The position numbers and the translations under genes are program-made. Shown here piece by piece: positions 1 through 7,790 of a DNA stretch of 64,000 nt (the first letter of the stretch is position 1; every line of letters starts with the position of its first letter). Location of the stretch: the NCBI GenBank assembly GCA_963752935.1, contig CAVWAL010000023.1, positions 434,001-498,000 of the forward strand, given 5' to 3'. The notes under the pieces are model-generated. The model was given only the letters and a program-made list of their open reading frames with translations, ran no database searches and was not told the origin of the DNA. The stretch comes from RI-153 sp963752935 (GTDB lineage Bacteria; Chloroflexota; Anaerolineae; Caldilineales; Caldilineaceae).

Positions 1-2
1 GT

Positions 3-1514
3 GACCGCTTCCTGCTTCAGATGCAGCAGTGGTTCAGCGAACACCTGCCCGCAACCAGGACGGTCTTTGTCAGCAAATCGGGTGTCTACACCGAGGATGA
101 TCCGGTTCTCTTCGCCGAGATCAAGGCACGGGGCGATGCGATGATCATGGCGGTCGGCCATTGAAGCACCTGTGCGCCGGCGGTCGCCGTGCATTGCATC
201 AATCTGGAAAACGAATACGCCATTCCCACTGTCTCGATTCAAACCGAGGTCTTCGAGGGGATCGTCACAGCTACATCCTATGCCCAGGGCATGCCCCATC
301 AGCGCCACGTCTACGTGCCGCAGCCGGTGATGGGCAAATCCGATGCCGAGCTACGCGCCTACGTGGACGGCCTCGATCCGCTGACGGGCAAGCCTGTGAT
401 GCAAGAAGTAATCGACGCACTGACACGCCCGTTAAGTGCGCAAGAGAGGCAACCGGGCGATTTTGATCGCACTACGCCCCGTTTTGTCGAGCCAGATAGT
501 GAAGAGAATTTGAATCGGTTGTTTATGCAGAGCGGCTGGACCGACTACCTGCCCATTGTGCTGCCCACCGAAGATCGTGTGGCCGAAATGCTGGCCCACA
601 CCGGCCACGCAGCAGACGAGATCGTGGGCCGGATGCGCCCGACGTCGACGCGTGAAGCGTGGGAGTACACCGTCGAGAAGGTCGCCGTCAATGCCGTGAT
701 GGCCGGCGCCCGGCCAGACTTCTTCCCCGTGATCCTGGCGCTGGCCGCCACCCAATCCAGCGCGCGCGGCAGCACCACCAGCTCCACGGCGTCGATGGCG
801 GTTGTGAACGGACCGATCCGCAAAGAGATCGGCATGAACTGGGGCACCGGCGCCATGGGTCCATACAATCACGCCAACGCTGCCATTGGCCGCGCCTATG
901 GTCTGCTCTCACAGAATCTACAGGGCGGCTCAGTGCCGGGGCAGACCTACATGGGATCGCAGGGCAACAACTATATGTACAACAGCATTACCTTTGCCGA
1001 AAACGAAGAGCGCAGCCCGTGGGTACCTTTCCACGTGCAACACGGCTTTGGCCCCGACGAGAGCGCGGTCAGCGTCTTTGGCGGTTGCCGGTCCACGGCC
1101 TTCATGCTCGGGCTGCGCGAAAGACACTGGCAAGATCACGTGCGCAATCTGCTGCGGGGGATGAACCCGCATGTGCCGCCCACGCTGATCCTCGATCCCA
1201 TCACGGCGCGTCAGTTCGTCGGACGCGGCGGCTTCGACACCAAGGAGAAGTTGATCCAGTGGGTGCATGACAACGCCACCCTGCCCGCCGGCGTCTACTG
1301 GGACTATCAACTCGTGCAGAACTATCTCTACCCGCGCGGCTTGAATGGGGAAGAGCCTTATGCGTCCAAGCTGAAAGCCGCCGACGATGAGCTGATCCCC
1401 ATGTTCCGCTTAGAGGATATTCACGTCGTCGTGGTGGGCGGCGAAACCAACGGCTATTGGCGCATCATGGGCTGTAAGTACGCCAAGACCGAATCGATCG
1501 ACGCCTGGCGCTAA
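3..1514 (+). CDS. UGSC-family selenoprotein, in-frame UGA read as selenocysteine (5' end outside window)
   Basis: The frame is open from the left edge to a TGA at 162-164 and continues open to the stop at 1514. The residues around the TGA read AVGH-U-STC-APAVAVHC, then ENEYAIPTV, which matches the UGSC family pattern VGxCGSC...VHD...GIPTV with U at the family Cys/Sec position (visible codon 54) and a resolving Cys at codon 57. The motif here is USTC, not UGSC. After this N-terminal redox-type domain comes a C-terminal domain (WTDYLPIVLPTEDRV, then VEKVAVNAVMAGARPDFFPVILAL) often joined to it. Function is unknown in the family; a UxxC pair suggests thiol/selenol redox or metal chemistry (inference). 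It is followed after 72 nt by a UroD-like gene and a DUF1638 gene. Gene callers would wrongly start it at the GTG at 189. No Sec machinery lies in the window, so the reading depends on selA/B/C/D elsewhere. The start lies upstream of the window. Confidence 0.85.
173..193 (+). promoter_or_regulatory. Bacterial SECIS-like hairpin after the in-frame UGA
   Basis: Arms CGGC (178-181) and GCCG (186-189) enclose the apical loop GGTC (182-185). An outer TGC/GCA pair (173-175 with 191-193) closes the stem across a small internal loop. The loop begins 17 nt after the UGA; in the E. coli fdhF SECIS a GGU loop begins 18 nt after the UGA. The position and the GG in the loop are the features SelB recognises. 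The fold was judged by eye only. Confidence 0.65.
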
Positions 1515-1586
1515 GTACAGTGCGGCGGCGGATTCCCATGCCGCCGCCGCTCAATCTCTACTCTCCACTCTCACCGGAGGTCTGCC

Positions 1587-2579
1587 ATGAATTCGCGAGA
1601 ACGTGTGTTAACCGCCCTCCGCCGCGGACAACCCGACCGCGTTCCCTGGATCGAGGGGGGCGTGGATCTGCCGATGCAGCGCACCTTGATGGGGCGCGCC
1701 GACTTTCTGCCTGAGGATCTGGCCAACACGTTGGGGTTGGACAATCTGATCGCAGACTTCTTGCCGCCGATCTTCGCCGAAGTGGAGACCCACGACGATG
1801 TACCCTTCATCGGGGCTCCGCTGTTGCGCACCCGCGCCGACCTGGACTCGATGATCTTTCCCGATCCGGAAGACCCCGCCCTCTATGCTGCCGCCGAGGA
1901 GATGGTCCGCCGCAACAATGGACGCTATGCCGTGGCCGCCAAGATGCGGCTGGGGGCGTCGCCCACCTTGTTGGGGCTGGGGCTGGAAGGATTTTCGTAC
2001 GCGCTGGCCGACGACCCCGGCTTCGTGGAGACGATCCTGGGGCGCTATGCCGACTGGTCCATCGCCGTCATCCGTCATCTGCGCGAGGTGGGTGTCGACT
2101 ATGTGTGGACCTTTGACGACATGGCCTACAAGACGGCCCCGATGTTTTCGCCCAAGACGCTGCGCCAGATCTTCATGCCCCATCTGCGCAGCGTGGCCGA
2201 CGCCATCAAGGGCGAGGGCTTCCCCTGGATCTTCCACTCTGACGGCAACCTGATGCGCATCCTCGATGACCTGCTCACGCTGGGCATGGATGGCCTGCAT
2301 CCTCTCGAACCGGGCGCCATGGACATCGAAGCGATTAAGCGTAACTATGGCGACCGGCTTTGCCTGATCGGCAACATCGACCTACACTATACGTTGACGC
2401 GTGGCACACCCGCAGAAGTTGAAGATGAGGTGCGGCGGCGCATTGAGATCGTGGGCAAAGGCGGCGGTTATATGATCAGCAGCGCCAACTCCATCACCTT
2501 CTACTGCAAAGTGGAAAATGTATGGGCCATGGCCGCCGCCATCCGCAAATACGGCGCATACGAGGAAATCACCGCATGA
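1587..2579 (+). CDS. Uroporphyrinogen decarboxylase (URO-D)-like methyltransferase-family protein
   Basis: 330 aa starting at ATG 1587 behind a strong GGAGG site. It opens with the family signature NSRERVLTALRRGQPDRVP and keeps the TIM-barrel core, with WTFDDMAYKTAPMFSPKTLRQIFMP and a C-terminal GKGGGYMISSANSI segment. Methyl-transferring members (MtaA/MtbA/CmuA) bind zinc through an HxC...C set. Here the corresponding site reads FHSDGN and the later segment IGNIDLH, so those Cys ligands are absent. True haem-pathway HemE has different neighbours, so HemE is unlikely. The stop overlaps the next gene (ATGA), and the selenoprotein gene lies 72 nt upstream, which suggests one transcript. A C1 or corrinoid methyl-transfer role is inferred from the neighbours only. 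Confidence 0.85.
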   Translation: MNSRERVLTALRRGQPDRVPWIEGGVDLPMQRTLMGRADFLPEDLANTLGLDNLIADFLPPIFAEVETHDDVPFIGAPLLRTRADLDSMIFPDPEDPALYAAAEEMVRRNNGRYAVAAKMRLGASPTLLGLGLEGFSYALADDPGFVETILGRYADWSIAVIRHLREVGVDYVWTFDDMAYKTAPMFSPKTLRQIFMPHLRSVADAIKGEGFPWIFHSDGNLMRILDDLLTLGMDGLHPLEPGAMDIEAIKRNYGDRLCLIGNIDLHYTLTRGTPAEVEDEVRRRIEIVGKGGGYMISSANSITFYCKVENVWAMAAAIRKYGAYEEITA

Positions 2580-3307
2580 AGATCAAATGTCTAAGCTGCA
2601 ATGCGCTCACACGCATGGTCTACTTCTGCGCGGCGCTCTCACCGCATCAGGTCGACGTGGAACTCTTCGAGTTGGGGCTGCACAATCAGCCGTCGGAACT
2701 GCGCAAACGGCTGCAAGCGCGCATCGACGAACTGGTCGACGAACCCTACGATGCCATCGTGCTGGCCTACGGGCTGTGCGGGCAGGCCACGCTGGGGCTG
2801 ACGTCGCGCACCATCCCGCTGGTGATACCACGCGCCCACGATTGCATCACCCTCTTTCTGGGCAGTCGGAAGCGCTACCAGATCGAGTTCGAGGCCGAAC
2901 CGGGCACCTATTGGTACACGCTCGACTACATCGAACGCCGCGAGAATCCCAACGTCACCCTGGGATTTGGCCTGGGTGCGGACCCGGCCAAACAGTACGA
3001 GGAGTATGTGAGCAAGTTCGGCAAAGACAACGCCGATTACTTGATGGAAGTGATGGGCATGTGGCAGAGCCATTACAAGCGGGCCGCCTTCATCGATCTG
3101 AACCTGGGTGACGGCGAACCTGTGGCCGAAGAAGCCGAAGCGATTGCCCAGCGTCGCAACTGGCGGTTTGAACGCCTGGAAGGCGATCTCGGGCTGATCC
3201 GCCGCCTGATCGACGCCGACTGGAACGAGGATTTCTTGATCATTCAGCCGGGCGAGAAGATCGAGCGGGCTTACGATGATCAGGTGGTGCTGGCGGGGAA
3301 AGAGTAA
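2576..3307 (+). CDS. DUF1638 domain-containing protein
   Basis: 243 aa from ATG 2576, which shares its TGA with the stop of the upstream gene (ATGA), so the two are translationally coupled. DUF1638 hallmarks are visible: MKIKCLSCNALTR at the start, AYGLCG near residue 62 and IPRAHDCITLFLGS near residue 85, together with a conserved W/Y-rich middle (GTYWYTLDYIERR). The Cys and His residues in LSCN, GLCG and AHDC could form a metal or corrinoid-interacting site (inference). The family has no proven biochemical function but is commonly encoded beside corrinoid methyltransferases. It ends the UGSC/UroD operon. Confidence 0.85.
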   Translation: MKIKCLSCNALTRMVYFCAALSPHQVDVELFELGLHNQPSELRKRLQARIDELVDEPYDAIVLAYGLCGQATLGLTSRTIPLVIPRAHDCITLFLGSRKRYQIEFEAEPGTYWYTLDYIERRENPNVTLGFGLGADPAKQYEEYVSKFGKDNADYLMEVMGMWQSHYKRAAFIDLNLGDGEPVAEEAEAIAQRRNWRFERLEGDLGLIRRLIDADWNEDFLIIQPGEKIERAYDDQVVLAGKE

Positions 3308-3388
3308 ACAGTGAGTTTCGCTTTCCTCGTTTGACGCAAACTGCCTGTGGGCGCAAAATAGAAGACCAGATTCAGAGATGTTTGAACC

Positions 3389-3595
3389 ATGACTATTGAG
3401 ACTCGTCCCCTAACTGAAATCACACAGGATGCGCTTCGCTTGCTTTACCGTGAGCTGGGTGTAGTGGAAACCGTGAGATTCCTGAATCAATTCACTGGTG
3501 GTTTGGGAAACTATACCGAAGAGCGCCGTGCCCTGGCTGAAACGCAGACGTTGGACGCTCCTACTCACCCGGCGTTCCTCGCCGGGCGTCGCTAG
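3389..3595 (+). CDS. Small conserved protein, C-terminus replaced by a repeat
   Basis: 68 aa. The first 50 or so residues (MTIETRPLTEITQDALRLLY, then RELGVVETVRFLNQFT and NYTEERRAL) resemble a small soluble family known from cyanobacteria and Chloroflexi whose members usually continue with an acidic/basic helix. Here, after ALAETQTLD, the reading frame enters a repeat (3556-3600) and ends with APTHPAFLAGRR. The tail is therefore probably encoded by the inserted element and the gene truncated. No toxin partner is adjacent. Function unknown. Confidence 0.5.
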   Translation: MTIETRPLTEITQDALRLLYRELGVVETVRFLNQFTGGLGNYTEERRALAETQTLDAPTHPAFLAGRR

Positions 3596-3635
3596 TGATG
3601 CGGCGGCGAGGAACGCCGAAAGCGTGATTTGATCG
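3556..3635. repeat. Dispersed repeat fragment shared with 11654-11675
   Basis: A 22-nt stretch at 3556-3577 (CGCTCCTACTCACCCGGCGT then TC) is the exact reverse complement of 11654-11675. The copy here also contains a short inverted pair around GGCGTTCCTCGCC (3571-3583) and GGCGAGGAACGCC (3605-3617). It overlaps the end of the small gene at 3389. A further 17-nt match, TTTCAAAGTTGCTTCAC, links 3745-3761 with 11809-11825. This looks like decayed mobile or palindromic elements. Confidence 0.6.
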
Positions 3636-3693
3636 GTAGGGGCGCTGCTTGCTGCGCCCACAGTGTGCCGGGCGCAGCAAGCAGCGCCCCTAC
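3636..3693. repeat. Perfect 24-nt inverted repeat (GTAGGGGCG...CGCCCCTAC)
   Basis: The arms at 3636-3659 and 3670-3693 are perfect reverse complements, each starting GTAGGGGCGCTGC from the outside, with a 10-nt loop. The arms are longer than a usual terminator and there is no T-tract, which fits a REP or MITE-like palindrome. The element at 37143-37216 has the same GTAGGGG edge and design. Confidence 0.8.
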
Positions 3694-3771
3694 GCAATTG
3701 CCATCACTTGACCGTTGACACGATACTAGCCCGAAGACACCCAATTTCAAAGTTGCTTCACCGTAGGGGGC

Positions 3772-4356
3772 ATGTCGATGAACGGAGTACACATAGATTT
3801 GATCACAACCAATCCCCATGTTCGTGGCGGTCGACCTTGCCTAACATTTCGCAGGAATCGGATTTTCTCTTTGGCATTTGTACTTATCTCGGCTTTTCTG
3901 CTGTCAGGTTGTTTGGGCAATGTCTTGACCTACCCACGCCGTCCACGAGAGAAGACGGTCAGTTTTGAAACGGTTCTACACAGTATTGAGTGCTACGGGG
4001 ACGCATCTGTCACCGAAATGCGCCTCGTGATTCTGGATAGTGCAGACGACCTGACCCAACTTCAGAATTCGACAGTTGCGGATGCCGCCCAAGACGTTGA
4101 CTTCGGGGGCTATTATCTGGTCGCAATCTTTCGTGAACTTCAACCGGCTTACCCGAACGACGTTACCATTAGTCGAATCGTGCAGCGAGACGATCTGTTG
4201 ATTGTTCATGTAGAATTTGGTGAGCCAGGAGGTCTTGGAGCGGCGGTCGGTCGGCCTGAAGGTCAGTGGCCTTGTCATGTGGTTAAGATTGCAAAGACCG
4301 ACGAAGGGTCACCGAAACGGCTTGAGATTCGTGGGAAGACTGTCTACCACCCTTAG
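3772..4356 (+). CDS. Putative lipoprotein, function unknown
   Basis: 194 aa. After a long polar N-terminus a hydrophobic segment (FSLAFVLISAFLLSGC, about residues 32-47) ends in a lipobox LLSGC, so the mature protein would be membrane-anchored outside the cytoplasm. The domain that follows (RLVILDSADDL, DFGGYYLVAIFRE, LLIVHVEFGEPGG) resembles small PrcB-like or protease-inhibitor-like beta domains, but I cannot assign it firmly. The start at 3772 has a G-rich stretch upstream that belongs to the repeat region, so the true start may lie further in. It sits alone between the repeats and the GH4 gene. Confidence 0.6.
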   Translation: MSMNGVHIDLITTNPHVRGGRPCLTFRRNRIFSLAFVLISAFLLSGCLGNVLTYPRRPREKTVSFETVLHSIECYGDASVTEMRLVILDSADDLTQLQNSTVADAAQDVDFGGYYLVAIFRELQPAYPNDVTISRIVQRDDLLIVHVEFGEPGGLGAAVGRPEGQWPCHVVKIAKTDEGSPKRLEIRGKTVYHP

Positions 4357-4446
4357 TGCGCTCCGCATTGTCACGGGGATCAACCAAAATGAATACACTG
4401 GAAACGTAGTTATTACTCATTATTCATCCTCCGGAAAGGATCTTGC

Positions 4447-5865
4447 ATGACAGTTCATCCATCCCCCACCCAGGCCCGCAGCGCCGAGTCCGTTCAGCAC
4501 CCCAAAGTCGTCGTCATCGGCGCCGGGAGTCTCTTCTTTGGGCGGCAGGCCGTCTGGCAGATGGTCCACTCGCCGCACCTCAACACCGGCACCCTGGCCC
4601 TGGTCGACACCAATCCCGAGCGCCTCGACGCCATGACCCAACTGGCGGAGATGGTGGTAGAAGACAACAACGTTTCCCTCGCCATCGAATCGGCGGCGGA
4701 TTGGCGCGATGTGCTGCCCGGCGCCGACTTTGTCGTGCTCAGTTTTGCGCGTGATACCGTAAAGTATCGGGGCATCGACTGTACAATCTCCGAGAAGTAC
4801 GGCGTGCGCATGTGCTCGGGCGACACGATTGGGCCGGGCGGCATCTTCCGCGCCATGCGCGAACTGCCGCTCATCCTCCAATGCGCCGACGACATCCGTG
4901 AGCTTTGCCCCGATGCCTGGGTGATCAACTACATCAACCCATCCACGGTCAACGGCATCGCCATGATGCGCCAGGCCCCCGATCTCAAGAGTTTCGCCCT
5001 CTGCGACAGCCTGCACATGCCGCACGTCAAACGCCGCTACGCCCACCGCGCCGGCATCATCGAGAATCCCGCCGACTATACAGACGAGATCGACCGCGCC
5101 TTCGACATGCGCATCGCCGGCGTCAACCACTTTACCTGGATGCTCAAGGCCGAGTATCAGGGACAAAACCTCCTGCCCAATATTGCCGAATGGCTGCGCC
5201 AGGACGCCGCCAAAGAGGATACGGGCGGCGATACCGGGGCCAAGGCCATCTACAACAGCGCCATATCCTACCAGCTTTACGAGATCTTCGGCTACGTGCC
5301 TGTCTGCGTTGCCCACACCAAAGAGTATCTGCCCTACTGGCAAGGGCGCGGCGTGCGCAAAGACGCCATCCCGCCCCTCTCGATCTGGGAGACCGAGGCC
5401 CGCTATGACCGCCACGAAGCCATGTGGAAACAGGTCGACGACTTCGTCAGCGGTCGCATCGCCATCGGCGACTATATGAATGTGATGGGTCCCGACCATG
5501 CCACCGACATCATCGAAAACATGGTGGGCAACCTGGGCCGCCCGTTCTACATCAACAGCGCCAACCGCGGTGCGGTGACCAATATGGGCGACGACGCCTT
5601 TCTCGAACTCCTCTGCGACGTGGACATGAACGGTCCTGTGCCACGGGCGGTGGGCGAGATGCCGCGTGGTCTGTTGGGTCTGCAACAGACTGTCCTCGAT
5701 ACGCATGAACTTACCGTTGAAGCCGTCGTCAACTGTGATCGGCAACTGCTGCGCCGCGCCATGCTCGTCGATCCAATTGTCAACTCGATTGCCGATGCTG
5801 ATGCCATCATCGCCGACCTCTTCGAGTTGGAACGCGATGTGCTGCCCAATTGCTGGTTTGAATGA
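4447..5865 (+). CDS. Glycoside hydrolase family 4 (NAD+- and metal-dependent alpha-glycosidase)
   Basis: 472 aa, start ATG 4447 behind AAAGGA. The N-terminal Rossmann motif VVVIGAGSLFFG (Gly25-x-Gly27) binds NAD+. GH4 metal and active-site landmarks follow: NYINPST, CDSLHMPH (Cys186) and GVNHFTW (His228). GH4 enzymes cleave by oxidation at C3, elimination and re-reduction, acting on alpha-glucosides, galactosides, glucuronides, galacturonides or 6-phospho-sugars. With no PTS nearby and sugar-acid genes downstream, a uronidase or glucosidase of unphosphorylated substrates is more likely (inference). It heads the catabolic block running to 13925. A long antisense frame covers it but is only a shadow. 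Confidence 0.9.
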   Translation: MTVHPSPTQARSAESVQHPKVVVIGAGSLFFGRQAVWQMVHSPHLNTGTLALVDTNPERLDAMTQLAEMVVEDNNVSLAIESAADWRDVLPGADFVVLSFARDTVKYRGIDCTISEKYGVRMCSGDTIGPGGIFRAMRELPLILQCADDIRELCPDAWVINYINPSTVNGIAMMRQAPDLKSFALCDSLHMPHVKRRYAHRAGIIENPADYTDEIDRAFDMRIAGVNHFTWMLKAEYQGQNLLPNIAEWLRQDAAKEDTGGDTGAKAIYNSAISYQLYEIFGYVPVCVAHTKEYLPYWQGRGVRKDAIPPLSIWETEARYDRHEAMWKQVDDFVSGRIAIGDYMNVMGPDHATDIIENMVGNLGRPFYINSANRGAVTNMGDDAFLELLCDVDMNGPVPRAVGEMPRGLLGLQQTVLDTHELTVEAVVNCDRQLLRRAMLVDPIVNSIADADAIIADLFELERDVLPNCWFE

Positions 5866-6015
5866 GAAATCGGCACCTGGATTGAGAAGTACGCTAGCAA
5901 CTATACAGCCCCAGGTGCGACGCACCTGTGTAGTCACGTATGCTGTAAGATAAAATTGGCTACAGTCAGCACAAAGCCAATGTGTCAGTATTTGAAGTCA
6001 AAAGAGGTAGCCGTC

Positions 6016-6246
6016 ATGAAAACCATCACAACCCGTGGAACAGTCATAAGTGAAGGCAAACTGATCATTTCGATCCCTACCGATATCCCTGTTGGCGAGC
6101 ACAACGTCGTTGTTGTCATTGAAGAACTGATGACTGCGCCTATTGTTTCGAGCGAGCGCAACGGTTTGCCAGTGCATGATTGTGGTCCCTGGCCGAGAGA
6201 TCTGTCGCTAAGCAGGGAGGATCTGTACGATGAATGGGGACGTTGA
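6016..6246 (+). CDS. Antitoxin of a VapBC-like pair
   Basis: 76 aa from ATG 6016 with AGAGG eight bases upstream; a TTG at 5956 in the same frame has no such site. The N-terminus MKTITTRGTVISEGKLIISI resembles DNA-binding or dimerising antitoxins, followed by an acidic tail (SREDLYDEWGR) of the sort that blocks the toxin active site. The end overlaps the PIN gene by 17 nt, typical for a co-translated toxin-antitoxin pair. Autoregulation is expected but no operator was identified. Confidence 0.7.
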   Translation: MKTITTRGTVISEGKLIISIPTDIPVGEHNVVVVIEELMTAPIVSSERNGLPVHDCGPWPRDLSLSREDLYDEWGR

Positions 6247-6679
6247 ATCACTTTTCATTGATACCAACGTCCTTGTATACGCCAGCATTCTCAGTGCTCC
6301 GCTCCACTCAGTTGCACTGCAACAGATTCATGAGTATCAGGAATCTGGGACCGAACTTTGGCTAAGTCGACAAGTGTTGCGCGAATATCTGTCGGTAGTA
6401 ACGCGTACGCAGATATTCGCCCGTCCAATTAGCATGCCGGTAGCGGTTGCAGATGTAAGACTGTTTGAGCAGAAGTTTAGGATTGCCGACGACAATCGTG
6501 AAGTTGGTCGGTATCTCTTCGAACTACTGGAAAGCGTGCGGATAGGTGGCAAGCAGGTTCACGACGCAAATATTGTCGCAACAATGAGGGCATACGGCGT
6601 GAAAACCCTGCTGACCAACAACCAGCGCGACTTCACACGGTTTTCCGATTACATCAAGATCCTCACACTAGAAGAATAA
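6230..6679 (+). CDS. PIN-domain toxin (VapC-like RNase)
   Basis: 149 aa, ATG 6230 with AGGGAGG upstream. The PIN signature is present: FIDTNVLVYAS (Asp11), a central Glu in LREYLSVV, and KQVHDANIVATMRAYGVKTLLTNNQRDF near the C-terminus (Asp in HDAN and the Asn/Asp of NNQRDF). PIN toxins are Mg2+-dependent RNases held inactive by the adjacent antitoxin. It is followed after only 3 nt by the MDR dehydrogenase gene, so the module sits inside the catabolic block. Confidence 0.85.
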   Translation: MNGDVESLFIDTNVLVYASILSAPLHSVALQQIHEYQESGTELWLSRQVLREYLSVVTRTQIFARPISMPVAVADVRLFEQKFRIADDNREVGRYLFELLESVRIGGKQVHDANIVATMRAYGVKTLLTNNQRDFTRFSDYIKILTLEE

Positions 6680-6682
6680 AAT

Positions 6683-7717
6683 ATGGCATCTTTGATCAAC
6701 GTAAGAACTGTCTTCCCAGGGCCGAACGAAGTCATCTTGCGTGAGGATGAACTCCCTGCCGCGCCGCCGTCACACACCGTCCGCATCCGCACGCACTACA
6801 GCCTGATCAGCCCCGGCACGGAACTGGCGCTGCTCACACAAACCCACATCGGCTTTAGCAAACCCGAAACACATGGCTGGGTGCGCTATCCGTTTTACCC
6901 TGGCTATGCAGCGGTAGGAGAAATCGAGACCGTGGGTGCCGGGGTTGATGGTTTCGCAGCGGGCGATCTGGTCTTCTATATGGGCAAACACGAACTGTAC
7001 GCCGATGTCGATCCCAACGAGACGCCTGTGCTCCCCGTTCCCAGAGACGTGCCGCTGGAACGGCTGCCCTTTGCGCGACTGGCCCAAATCGCCAACTCTG
7101 CCGCGTATGTAGCCCAAATCGGCGCCGGGGAACGCGTGGCCGTCATCGGCTTGGGATTGGTGGGCAACCTGGCTGCCCAGATCTGCCGTCGCCACGGTGC
7201 GGAGGTGATCGGGGTCGATCTTAGCCCGGCTCGACGCACGCTGGCCGCCCGCTGTGGCATCGTGCATACGGTCGCCGCCGAATCCGAGGATGCCGTCGCC
7301 GCCATCAACGCGTGGAGCGGCGGAGGCGGCGCCGACGTGGTCATCGAAGCCACGGGCAACCCGGCGCTCGTCACCCCGGCCTTGCAGATGGTGCGCCCGC
7401 GCGGGCAAGTGATCCTGCTCGGCTCGGCGCGGGGGACGGCGGAGATCGACGTCTACACCCTTGTCCACCGCCCCGGCGTCAGCCTGCGCGGGGCGCACGA
7501 GACCGTGCTGCCGCTGATGGCAGCGGAGGGCCTTGACCGACGTGCAGTGATGACGCAGATGCTAAACTGGATCGCCGAAGGCCACCTGATCGTCGATCCA
7601 CTGATCACCGATATCGTCCCACCCCACGCCCTGGCCGAGGCCTATCGCACCCTGAATGCCGACAAAGAGCGCGCCCTTGGTGTGCTGGTGGACTGGCGCG
7701 AGCTGGCCGGCGAATAG
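6683..7717 (+). CDS. Zinc-type alcohol dehydrogenase-like (MDR) oxidoreductase
   Basis: 344 aa. The GroES-like N-terminal part (TVRIRTHYSLISPGTELALL, then GYAAVGEIETVGAGVDGFAAGDLV) and a Rossmann domain with VAVIGLGLVGNLAAQICRRHGAEVIGVD identify a medium-chain dehydrogenase using NAD(P). The structural-zinc four-Cys lobe of classical ADH is missing, and the catalytic Cys is replaced by the SPGTE motif seen in the subgroup annotated as zinc-binding dehydrogenases of sugar clusters. It probably oxidises a sugar or sugar alcohol released by the GH4 enzyme (inference). It begins 3 nt after the PIN gene and lies 73 nt before the dehydratase gene. Confidence 0.85.
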   Translation: MASLINVRTVFPGPNEVILREDELPAAPPSHTVRIRTHYSLISPGTELALLTQTHIGFSKPETHGWVRYPFYPGYAAVGEIETVGAGVDGFAAGDLVFYMGKHELYADVDPNETPVLPVPRDVPLERLPFARLAQIANSAAYVAQIGAGERVAVIGLGLVGNLAAQICRRHGAEVIGVDLSPARRTLAARCGIVHTVAAESEDAVAAINAWSGGGGADVVIEATGNPALVTPALQMVRPRGQVILLGSARGTAEIDVYTLVHRPGVSLRGAHETVLPLMAAEGLDRRAVMTQMLNWIAEGHLIVDPLITDIVPPHALAEAYRTLNADKERALGVLVDWRELAGE

Positions 7718-7790
7718 GTGCCCGGCTGTTAACTCACTTTCTCATTTTGTCACTTTCTCAATCTCCATTTCGCTCAGAGGACACAGGTAC

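Noticed and set aside
161..466. Plus-strand frame starting at a TTG beside the UGA
   Set aside because: It is out of frame with the conserved selenoprotein sequence and has no family features; a codon-bias shadow.
1587..2579. HemE (uroporphyrinogen decarboxylase of haem synthesis)
   Set aside because: Neighbours are UGSC and DUF1638 genes and the sequence looks like the methyltransferase-type branch; no haem genes are near.
5912..5928. CAGGTGCGACGCACCTG palindrome as a terminator for the GH4 gene
   Set aside because: The usable stem is about 6 bp and no T-tract follows; left uncalled.
4420..5937. 505-codon minus-strand frame opposite the GH4 gene
   Set aside because: The plus strand has all GH4 motifs; the antisense frame is open only because of GC-rich third positions.
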